In this document: one piece after another, positions 33,263-41,927 of the stretch
Position numbering within the stretch: the first letter of the stretch is position 1
Layout: each line of letters begins with the position of its first letter
Source of the DNA: Brachypterus glaber
Taxonomy: Eukaryota; Arthropoda; Insecta; Coleoptera; Kateretidae
DNA length: 64,000 bases
Assembly (NCBI GenBank): GCA_958510825.1
Contig: OY294046.1
Coordinates: 1,178,001-1,242,000 of the forward strand
Reading direction: 5' to 3'
Made by a program: the position numbers and the translations under genes
Notes under the pieces: generated by a model
What the model saw: the letters and a program-made list of their open reading frames with translations, nothing else
Told to the model about the DNA's origin: nothing
Databases searched by the model: none

Positions 33263-33745
33263 CAATCGTTTTGATAGAGAATGCCTCAATGTGTGCGTAT
33301 AAGAAAATTTTGAGGAAATTTCGAAGTTCAAGGAAAAGAAAGGGGGAAAACAGACAAGAAATAACTCTTTAGACGAGGGCCAGACAAGATACACTTAACG
33401 TGTTTATTTTTGTAGCGTCTTTGTGATGATGAAGTTACTTTTGGGTGATATTTACGACTTTAGTGACTTAGAACTTGAAGAAAGCGTCGGGGAAAGCGTG
33501 TGTTTTTACTATTGTAGTTTCAGGTTTTTACTTTTATATTTTTATTTTAAAAATATGAACTCCACCTAGCAGCAGTTCTATGAAATACTAGTTTTATCAA
33601 TATTTAAATAATAATTATAATAAGTATTATTATTACACTGCGGTTTAGAGATTCATCACAAAGCTCGCCGCAAATCCTTTCCTATACTCAGACAAAAACA
33701 AAGCTGAAGTACCGTACGTTGCGCGGAGAGATCAGTCGAACATAG
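33263..33745. other. Unassigned DNA with a possible first-exon frame
   Basis: ATGAAGTTACTTTTGGGTG near 33429 opens an acidic frame, DIYDFSDLELEESVGES, ahead of GTGTGT. Family and neighbouring exons are unknown. Confidence 0.2.
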
Positions 33746-33966
33746 TAGAGTCCGCGCGTGTTAATAATGGTATAATGATGTCATTAAACACAGAATGAGC
33801 AGTAAGCCAAAACCGATTGTTTACATACACGCCCCTTAGCAACGGCGCGTTTTCCTTAGCAACAGTCGCTTGTTGGAATAAAGCCGTTGACTCCGCCTAC
33901 AATGTGCGCAGTGTCGTCATTAATTTTATGACATAACTGTACCATTCTTAGCGCGCGTGGACTCTA
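33746..33966. mobile_element. Foldback MITE EE (TAGAGTCC ends)
   Basis: TAGAGTCCGCGCGTGTTAAT is mirrored near the end by GCGCGTGGACTCTA. The arms also share ATGGTATAATGATGTCAT-like sequence. It is CpG-rich compared with its neighbours. Confidence 0.65.
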
Positions 33967-34345
33967 GATTGTGACCCGATGAATTAAAAAAACCCGCTGT
34001 GTATTAATTTGTACAAACAATATTACAAATATCTAAATATAAAGTATGATTCTATGAAAATCCCTTATCAATTAAAAAATTATTTTGTATAAATAAACTA
34101 GGTATTTTATCTTTCATTTTAAAATGTGCCAACCGATAATTATTTTACTTTAAAATAATGAATAAATAGTAGTTAATACACAAATTATAATGAAATTGCG
34201 GTTAAATAAACATTTTTAAAACCAATTAGGACAGATTGGGACCGCAAAATATTAAATCAAATCGGAAATAACTGGTTTATTTTTGGACACTTATGGATGG
34301 TTTACCCCGAGGCGTTTATTTATTGGACAATCCTTATACACCTAC
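33967..34345. other. AT-rich spacer
   Basis: Nothing was recognised. Confidence 0.3.
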
Positions 34346-34819
34346 CAACGAACTAATAACTCTTCTTTCTAGAATACGCATACCGTTAAAATAAAGTATC
34401 GCCAGCATCTCGGTTTGTTTGTAAACAAATAGTAGGTATATTCAGGTCTGAACAGTAACTGGTATTGTTGTCTGTTAGAACAAAGATGTGCGAGTAAGAC
34501 AGACGAATGTTTATGTTGCCGACGTTTTTGTCAGTTTTATGAAGCTGAAGTTTGCAACGTTTTTTTGCATCGAACAGTCAAATAGTATATTAAAGCACTT
34601 ATTCCATAACACGTTTTTAGCGCACTAGTACTTTAGCAAACTCGCCGCAAGCGCGTTGTTTTCTAAACTTGTACTCGTGCGCTAAAAACGTATGTTATAA
34701 AACTAGTACTTTAATATACTATTTCAATTTTTGTTGCAGAAAAACGTTGCAAACTTCAGCTTCATTCAGTTTTAACGAATGAAATGCCTATTCTACAGAG
34801 AAGAGTTATTAGTTCGTTG
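34346..34819 (-). mobile_element. Family X copy 3 with exact 8-bp TSD, split by C copy 4
   Basis: The CAACGAACTAATAACTCTTC terminus is mirrored by GAAGAGTTATTAGTTCGTTG. ACACCTAC flanks both sides exactly. A CAACG end with an 8-bp duplication fits the hAT superfamily pattern. Family C copy 4 is inserted within. Confidence 0.9.
34539..34765. mobile_element. Family C copy 4, nested in X, exact 8-bp TSD
   Basis: This is a full foldback. TCAGTTTT is present on both sides (34531-34538, 34766-34773). Confidence 0.9.
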
Positions 34820-34826
34820 ACACCTA

Positions 34827-35030
34827 CCCAACAATCTTCTACAATCCTTGACAATTCCTTCTTTCACAATCATGTACATTCCTCCACGACCCTTCACAAT
34901 CATTTACTATCTTCCCACAATCTTTAGCAATCTTCATTAAAATTTTGTACAATCTTTCAAAATCTTTTTGACAATCTTTGATTCTTACAATCAAAACACT
35001 TTTTTTTCAATAAATAAACCCCTCGGTTTA
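34827..35030 (+). repeat. Low-complexity CAATC-rich stretch
   Basis: Irregular repeats of CAATCTT, CAATCATT and ACAATC run through ~200 bases. There is no fixed period. Confidence 0.5.
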
Positions 35031-35049
35031 CCCCAATCATTAACAACTA

Positions 35050-35276
35050 ATGAAGCTGAAGTTTGCAAAGTTTTTTTGCATCGAAAATTCAAATAGTATA
35101 TGAAAACACTTATTCCATAAGACGTTTTTAGTGCACTAGTACTTTAGAAAACTCGCCGCGAGAGGCTTGTTTTCTAAACTTGTACTCGTGAGATAAAATC
35201 GTATGTTATAAAACTAGTACTTTAATATACTTTTTGAATTTTCGTTGCAAAAAAACGTTGCAAACTTCAGCTTCAT
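35050..35276. mobile_element. Family C copy 5, exact 8-bp TSD
   Basis: This is a full foldback. AACAACTA flanks both sides (35042-35049, 35277-35284). Confidence 0.9.
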
Positions 35277-35315
35277 AACAACTAAGAATTTGTCAAATAT
35301 AATGTCAGATTTATT

Positions 35316-35542
35316 ATGAAGCTGAAGTTTGCAACGTTTTTTTGCATCGAAAATTCACATAGTATATTAAAGCACTTATTCCACAACACGTTTTTAGCGC
35401 ACAAGTACTTTAGAAAACTAGCCGCAAGCAGCTTGTTTTCTAAGCTTGTACTCGTGCGCTAAAAACGTATGTTATGAAACTAGTACTTTAATATACTATT
35501 TCAATTTTCGTTGCAAAAAAACCTTGCAAACTTCAGCTTCAT
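35316..35542. mobile_element. Family C copy 6
   Basis: This is a full foldback from ATGAAGCTGAAG to CTTCAGCTTCAT. The flanks do not match each other. Confidence 0.85.
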
Positions 35543-35571
35543 GGTAAATCAACCTTAAATGCAAATTTAGT

Positions 35572-35799
35572 TGAAGCTGAAGTTTGCAACGTTTTTTTTT
35601 GCAATGAAAATTCAAATAGTATATTAAAGTACTAGTTTCATAAGATACGTTTTTAGCGCACCAGTACAAGTTTAGAACACAAGCCGCTTGCGGCGAGTTT
35701 TCTAAAGTACTTGTGCGGTAAAAACTTGTTATGGAATAAGTGCTTTAATATACTATTTGAATTTTCGATGCAAAAAAACGTTGCAAACTTCAGCTTCAT
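35572..35799. mobile_element. Family C copy 7
   Basis: This is a full foldback in the opposite orientation of the core. It is flanked on both sides by ~28-bp direct copies containing TCAACCTTAAATGCAAA. Confidence 0.85.
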
Positions 35800-35955
35800 G
35801 TTATTATTGGGTAAGTCAACCTTAAATGCAAAACTAGAAGGTATTTAGGTATTATTTTGTGACGTCAGTACAAAAAGCTTTAAATTTGACTATATACTTA
35901 CTATAAAGAACTTTCACTTTCGGGTTTAGACCGTGTTAATGGATTTTCACTTTCC

Positions 35956-35990
35956 GACGTTTCGTCTCTTACTACTAGAGACATCTTCAG
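35956..35990 (-). ncRNA. Hammerhead-ribozyme-like motif, copy 3
   Basis: This is the same core as at 20136-20170, on the minus strand, with CTGAAGA, stem GTCTCT/AGAGAC, GAAA and GTC. Confidence 0.5.
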
Positions 35991-36033
35991 GGATTAATCT
36001 GAAACTAAGTTTCGAATCAACTTGTGTCACTAT

Positions 36034-36880
36034 TTATGACGAGTTGTGGTTATTCACCCGTGACAAGGTTTTTCCTATCAAAGACTTCCATATTGCAGGT
36101 AAGTGGTAACCAGTGTCCCGATTGATATTGTTAGGATGCTTGATGGTTTCTATCGATTCCCGTATCTTCCTTGGCATTTTTCTGTTTTCTGTTAATATTT
36201 GTTTTGTTTCAGACAAATTGATTTTATGACCTGTTTCATGTACATGTTCGGCTACTGCCGATAAGGAAATTTGTTTCTTTCTTATATTGCGCTCATTTTC
36301 TGTTAATATTTGTTTTGTTTCAGACAAATTGATTTTATGACCTGTTTCATGTACATGTTCGGCTACTGCCGATAAGGAAATTTGTTTCTTTCTTATATTG
36401 CGCTCATGCTCTTGAAGTCTTGTAGAAATTTTTCTCTTAGTTTCACCTATGTAAACCGTACCACAGGAGCAGGGTATTTTATATACGCCTTCTGAACTGA
36501 GGGGTATTTTGTCTTTTGTTGAAGTCAAACATTGACCTAATTTTTGGTTGGACCGAAATATAGGCTTAATATTTGACTTCTTCAAAAGTTTACCTATTTT
36601 ATCCGTGATACCGCTTACATAGGGAAGTATAACTTGTGTCTGTCTGTCATTGTCACTATTGTCCTGTTGTTTGGGTCTGGGATTTCTGTATTTGTATATG
36701 GTCTTATTAATGTCTTTTTTGGTATAACCGTTCATGGTCAAGGCTTTGGTTAGTTTAAGGAGTTCTGTGTCTAGGGAATTCTTGTCTGAAATCATGAAAG
36801 CCCTATGAACAAGTGAATTAACTACCGAGCGTTTTTGAGAGGGATGGTGATGTGAAAATGCGTTTAGGTATCTGTCAGAG
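36034..36880 (-). pseudogene. GIY-YIG endonuclease region of a Penelope-like element
   Basis: The open frame extends on to 36975, but its first ~34 residues come from the inverted arm and are not native. Native sequence begins at about SDRYLNAFSHHHPSQKRSV, the linker that follows RT in Penelope-like proteins. The CSC near residues 169-171 and the GIY-YIG nuclease follow: GVY at 163-165, YIG at 175-177, the candidate catalytic Arg at 186, then HVHETGH. A 111-bp (37-codon) segment starting ERNIRKKQ is repeated in tandem (residues ~191-227 and 228-264). The nuclease would nick target DNA. With RT missing and the duplication inside the nuclease, this copy is not autonomous. Confidence 0.8.
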
Positions 36881-37097
36881 CATGAGCGCAATATAAGAAA
36901 GAAACAAATTTCCTTATCGGGGATACGGGAATCGATAGAAATCATCAAGCATCCTAACAATATCAATCGGGACACTGGTTACCACTTACCTGCAATATGG
37001 AAGTCTTTGATAGGAAAAACCTCGTCACGGGTGAATAACCACAACTCGTCATAAATAGTGACACAAGTTGATTCGAAACTTAGTTTCAGATTAATCC

Positions 37098-37132
37098 CTG
37101 AAGATGTCTCTAGTAGTAAGAGACGAAACGTC
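37098..37132 (+). ncRNA. Hammerhead-ribozyme-like motif, copy 4
   Basis: The core sequence is identical to that at 20136-20170. With copy 3 it forms a head-to-head pair at the two ends of the Penelope-like locus. Confidence 0.5.
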
Positions 37133-37229
37133 GGAAAGTGAAAATCCATTAACACGGTCTAAACCCGAAAGTGAAAGTTCTTTATATCTTAATGGCCGTG
37201 AAAGCTTAAAATCTAATATATACTTACTA

Positions 37230-37769
37230 ATTTGAAAACAATAATATCGTAATCACGTGAAGTTAGTAGTACCTATATTAACTTTTACGGTGTATTTAAA
37301 TTTAGTTAAATAAAGTGATAAATCACCTGTTACGGTAGGAACTACCTACTAGGTATTATATTTGGTACCTACATTTTGTATTATTTTGGAAAATTAAATA
37401 CCTACAATAATATTATTATTCCGTATTTATTTAAGCTTATTTAAATACCTGTTTGTCTTGGAAGAAGTGTCGTAAAGCCTAACCTAACTTCCAGTTTTAA
37501 AGCAGGTATACAGGTAGTTAAGGGCATATATTTGCCTTACTGTAAAACAGGCTTAACGGGGAGATCAAGGTAAAGTTCCCGCTTTCGTACGATATGACAA
37601 AAAGGTAAAAAAGAACTTTCTCTCCTGTACGTGTGGCGGGCACATACTAGGGGATCAACGAGAAAAATGTATCAAAAAAGATTACCTAAAATGTTGGTTC
37701 AAAATTTGATTATTACATTTTTATTTAGACGTTAACCCTTTCATCTAGGGACCCTGAATGAGAGTGACA
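37230..37769. other. Unassigned DNA
   Basis: No exon, repeat end or simple repeat was recognised. Confidence 0.3.
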
Positions 37770-38075
37770 TTAAGTCAACTGCCTTAATACTGGCAACTGC
37801 CTTGACATTGTCAACTGCCCTGGCGTTCTTTAGTGCCTTGACGTTCTTTAGTGCCTTGACATGTCAACGGCCTTGACACTGTCAACTGCCTTCACATTGT
37901 CAACTGACTTCATATTTTCAACTGCCTTGATACTAACAACTACCTTGACAATGTTCAGTGCCTTGAGAAGCCAACTATCTTGACACTGTCAACTCCCTTG
38001 ACACTGCCAACTTTCTTGACACTGTCAACTGCATTGACATTGTCAGTTGCCTTGACATATACCTGACAATGTCAA
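37770..38075 (+). repeat. Minisatellite, ~18-bp unit (CTTGACACTGTCAACTGC-like)
   Basis: About 16 imperfect units of TGTCAACTGCCTTGACAT type are seen in tandem. Divergence between units is high, so the array is old. Family C copy 8 begins just after it. Confidence 0.85.
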
Positions 38076-38081
38076 AAACCT

Positions 38082-38306
38082 ATGAAGCTGAAGTTTGCAA
38101 CGTTTTTTTGCAACGAAAATTCAAATAGTATATTAAAGTACTAGTTTCATAACACACGTTTTTAGCGCACGAGTACAAGTTCAGAAAACAAGCCGCTTGC
38201 GGCGAGTTTTCTAAAGTACTAGTACGCTAAAAACGTGTTATGGAATAAGTGCTTTAATATACTATTTGAATTTTCGATGCAAAAAAACGTTGCAAACTTC
38301 AGCTTT
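38082..38306. mobile_element. Family C copy 8
   Basis: This is a full foldback, ATGAAGCTGAAG to AACTTCAGCTTT. The last bases are changed and no clear TSD is seen. The palindrome centre is AAGCCGCTTGCGGCGAG. Confidence 0.8.
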
Positions 38307-38682
38307 CCAGGGAATTTATTTTTAATTATCCCCTTATGTTTCCTAACCATAAAAAACTTAACCTCTTCGTTTTGTCGTGACTTGCTTCACCGTAAAACAA
38401 CAACAAAAATTCTTGTGTAAAATAAAATCTACTAAATACCTTGTTATATAGAGTTTTCAAGCTTCAAACAATCACCAGACACAATAAAAATAAATAAAAA
38501 CAACAATATCAACACAAATAACACGTTTGTAACATAGTGACCACTAGTTTGTCAACTAAAAACATAAAATGACACATAAAAATAAAACAAATAAATGTCA
38601 CACTGATAGAACTGTCAAAAATCACTGTTGTCACGTTGATTTAACGTTAAAAACACGTAAAAATCGCGTTGTTTTTACGAAT
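38307..38682. other. AT-rich spacer
   Basis: No supported feature. Confidence 0.3.
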
Positions 38683-38689
38683 TCGTATG

Positions 38690-38830
38690 TTTACCAGCCG
38701 CAAAACGCGTGTACGTACCTCCGCTGCGAAAGTCTAACTGACGGATTGAAATGAGTCATTTTTAAAGCGGCAGGCGTGCGCCGCCATGTTGTTTCTCCGG
38801 TGCAGCAGCATACTCGATCTGGGTGCATCA
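38690..38830. promoter_or_regulatory. CpG-rich block, possible promoter/first exon
   Basis: This short block is much richer in CpG than its neighbours. On the minus strand AACAACATGGCGGCGCACGC gives a good initiation context, followed by an 18-residue frame that stops. A strong donor, GCGGAG/GTACGT, follows at 38719/38718. It could be a non-coding first exon with an upstream ORF. No transcript evidence is visible. Confidence 0.3.
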
Positions 38831-39455
38831 GAGGGAGAAAAAGCGGTTTGGGTTTAATTATATTTCAATGAATTCATTTATTAATTTTTGTCGTTCGGTA
38901 GACTCAAAAAGGATGCTAAAATGAGTAAAAATTTTTGTTTTTTTTTTAATTTTTCTGGTAGGTTTTTTTGGTTAAAATAAGGTAGAAGCAGGGGTGATCC
39001 CATAGGAGGGTAGGGTAACCCAAGAAGGGCGAAAAAATCATCCCTCAAGAGGTTAAAGTTTGACATATGTCAAATAAACTTTTGAACCTTTGAGCCTATT
39101 TAGGCCATTTTAACCAAGTACACAATTTTAATGTATAAATGGAAACCTATGCTACGTTTTCATGTGAGTACCATGTATCATCTTCAGGGCCAAATTTTAT
39201 TTTTTTTATAGATATACTCATCTGTCTGGCCTTACAGATCAGTTACGTAATATCTGCTAATCTCATTGATAATGTGTCATAATAAAAAACATTGGCAGAT
39301 ATCTGTCTCATATTTTTATCGTTTTTGAGCTGATTCATATTTGAAATTTATTTCTGTGATATTTATAAAAACAAATCATTTTTGCGCCATCTGCTATTTA
39401 ACAAATTAATTTATTTTTAAATCTGTAAAAAGAACGTATAAATAAATAGACTTAC
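38831..39455. other. Intron-like AT-rich DNA
   Basis: Nothing was recognised. It lies downstream of the 51-bp exon on the minus strand. Confidence 0.3.
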
Positions 39456-39506
39456 CCTTGACTTTGGAGTGTGCTTTAAGCCAATGGCGGGCTGACTTCG
39501 GTTGCT
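39456..39506 (-). CDS. 51-bp internal exon of the minus-strand gene
   Basis: On the minus strand TTTATTTATTTCAG ends at 39507, and AAGG/GTAAGT marks the donor at 39456/39455. Both are near-consensus. The exon holds exactly 17 codons in phase 0, SNRSQPAIGLKHTPKSR. This phase fits a splice from the GAG/GTGGGA donor at 41943/41942 in the exon upstream, giving RKWNE joined to SNRSQ. Short in-phase exons are often alternatively used, which would explain why the 429-codon frame also has its own stop. The protein family is unknown. Confidence 0.5.
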
Positions 39507-39639
39507 CTGAAATAAATAAATAAAAATTAATAAAAAGTGTGAAATGAGATAAACCATTGAAACTTTAGTTAAAAAACTGCTACCAACAAAATAATAATTT
39601 CCCCTATAATGAAAAAAAAAAAAGAAAAACAAAGTGTCC

Positions 39640-39662
39640 GAGCAGATTTGCATTGTTTTGAA
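39640..39662 (-). repeat. Shared motif AACAATGCAAATCTGCTCGG
   Basis: This is the second of three copies (8353, 39640, 45765) in otherwise unlike surroundings. It contains the octamer ATGCAAAT. Confidence 0.5.
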
Positions 39663-41696
39663 CTTTTAAATAATAATTTGATTAGTATGTACCTAGATTA
39701 GTACTATAACAAGGCATGATGATTTATTTTGGCCGAAAATTTTCCGTACAGACCTATAGATACATTTTTTCGCAGAACATTTTAAAAATCCTCTTAAATA
39801 AATTGAAATAATCCTAGGTTTAGTATAATATAATTGGACAAATAAATAAATAAATAAAATGCATTAACAATAAATTATAATTCTTAATAATAATGTGTAT
39901 GCACATCAATTTAATTAATATTACATCGGCACTTATTGGTACTAAGAAATCTTTGTCGAAAAGTCAAAATCTTTGACCACGTTTTTTTCATATTTCTCGA
40001 CGTTTTAGACCATTCTGAGTCGAAATCAGTAAAAAAAATTTTTGCGTCCGTCTGTCGGTCTGTCTGTCTGGGTGTAAACTCTCTAACTCCATTTCTACAT
40101 GAGATATCGACTTGCGGTTTTTTGAATATTGTTTCTTATCGTATTTCGAAGTGCTGATTTGATTTTGGGGGTAAACGATTGGGGTAAGGGGGTAAAATAG
40201 ACTAAAACTCCAACTTTTAGGGTTTTTTATAATTAAGGCAATTATTATTGTATTTGGTTAATTTAGCACTTATATAAGGGATAATTTTAAATTGTTCAAA
40301 AACTGATATAAACAACGTTTTCCTAAAACGCATAGTTTTCGAAATATTGGTGTTTAAAGCAGTAAAAGCTTTTTTAGCATATCTCACATACATGTATATA
40401 GAATATAATGTTAATAAACTAGATGGCTCTAGTGTACAAATTTTAAGCTTCCATTCATTTGTTTTTAAAATCAATCAAAAATTGTAATTAATAAGTTCAA
40501 CTTGCATCCAAGTAAAAACATATTTTTATTATTAATTTTAATTATATATTAAGTGTACAAGAAAAGCTAAAGTTTAATATAAATATTATACAAGTTAGTT
40601 TGTGCAGTGAGGAGTGGTAGTAAAATTGTAATTATGTTATGCTACCCTGTTCTAATAGCATGTTATTAGTTTTCCCAATAGTACCGATGTTTTGACAGGG
40701 TGCTTGCAACGTTTCATCTAGTTCTTAAGAATATTTTATAGTAAATATGCTTGCATTTAAACATATTTACTATAAAAACGTTAATTACTTTGTTGAAAAT
40801 TTTCAATTAAACCGCCTTCTATGAGTTAATTACTTTTTCATCTTTAATTAACTTGATATCAAGTACCTATACTGCTATCCTATGAAAGACCCCCGTATCT
40901 CAACTTGTATCTTACCAGCGTTTTTAAAATATTACACCGAGTTGACGTGAAAACGTCGCAATTTTAAAAATTTATGTATGAAATAGCTTTAAAATTGTAT
41001 AAAAATAATTAAAATTATATTATATGGTTAGGTTTAAGTATTATTTTACAGTAGGTGTGCCAACTTACACAAAAAAACTTTTCTGTGAAAAGAGACTATG
41101 AGTTTTTTCCTAAAAAGTGTCGCGTAATAATTGAAGGCACCCAAAACTAAAGTTATTTTAATGAGATAAGTTTTTTTATATTTTATGCTAACATATGCCC
41201 AAAAAGTTTTGTTTTAAAGGAAAAATTGATTAAATTATAAGTTAAAACGCGTTTTCTTCATTTTCTCCGTATTTACATTTTGTTAGTTAGTACACTTTAG
41301 CTCCAGCTTCACCATATATTAATAATTTTTTTTTTGAATAAGTATTGTCATAATACGCTAAAGATGTCTTAAGAGTTTCTGGCAGAAACTTTCTGGCAAG
41401 TTGCCAGTCGCAACCTTCTGTCGACAAATAAAATGAATACATTTAATTATTAATTAATTTAACAAGCCTTAATTGGAACGACAAAATGTCAGATATATCA
41501 CTTTTATAAGAAAACACGCAATAAATTAGTTAATACATTTGTTAATTAATTTATAGATATTAAAGTCTTATAATTCTATTTTTATTAGGTAAAAAAATAC
41601 AAGGCTTTTAAAAACACATTTTTTATACAGAAAACAACTTTTCGCAAAAATTTTCAGGGTTAAAATACCTGTTATTTTAAATGTGTTGTTTGTAAG
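39663..41696. other. Intron-like DNA with minor repeats
   Basis: It holds AAAT repeats at 39841-39858, a GTCTGTC-type simple run at 40047-40070, and the inverted partner of 25280-25331 at 40676-40726. AATAGTACCGATG at the start of that repeat resembles the AATAGT signature. No exon was supported. Confidence 0.35.
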
Positions 41697-41845
41697 TGTG
41701 TATAGTCAATATTGTTTTATGTAACAAATTAGTCGTCAAATGTTTCGATTTAGTGACCCTTATAAAAATTTCCCTCATAATTCGGCAAAATTATTCCGTA
41801 AGCCTATGTTTCTGTGTTTATTTTCAACGTTGATGAGTCATAATT
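41697..41845. repeat. Dispersed repeat FF, copy 1
   Basis: The ~145-bp block containing CGTCAAATGTTTCGATTTAG recurs inverted at 56163-56312. It supplies an AATAAA (minus strand, 41817-41822) ~108 bases after the stop of the 429-codon frame. Confidence 0.7.
41817..41822 (-). terminator. Candidate polyadenylation signal AATAAA
   Basis: AATAAA on the minus strand, ~108 bases downstream of the 41928 stop and inside repeat FF. Use would give the short, unspliced form of the gene. Confidence 0.35.
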
Positions 41846-41927
41846 GAGTTTACGCCGACTACTGCTTATGTGCAGAACTTAAGAATATAAATATTAAAAC
41901 AAATAAACAAAAAAAAAACAAATAAAT

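Larger units (their letters stand above)
35904..37216. mobile_element. Penelope-like element locus with inverted ends
   Basis: TATATACTTACTA is duplicated at 35891-35903 and 37217-37229, so the whole block is one insertion. About 270-330 bp at each side mirror each other, from AAAGAACTTTCACTTTCGGG inward to the end of the protein. The middle encodes the C-terminal part of a Penelope-like protein on the minus strand. The RT domain is absent. Confidence 0.8.

Noticed and set aside
35050..35799. CRISPR-like array (three ~227-bp repeats)
   Set aside because: Repeats are long foldbacks with target duplications in a eukaryotic setting, not short direct repeats with spacers.
36881..36975. N-terminal extension of the GIY-YIG frame
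   Set aside because: The DNA is the inverted arm, whose true sense on the plus strand encodes part of the same protein's C-terminus.
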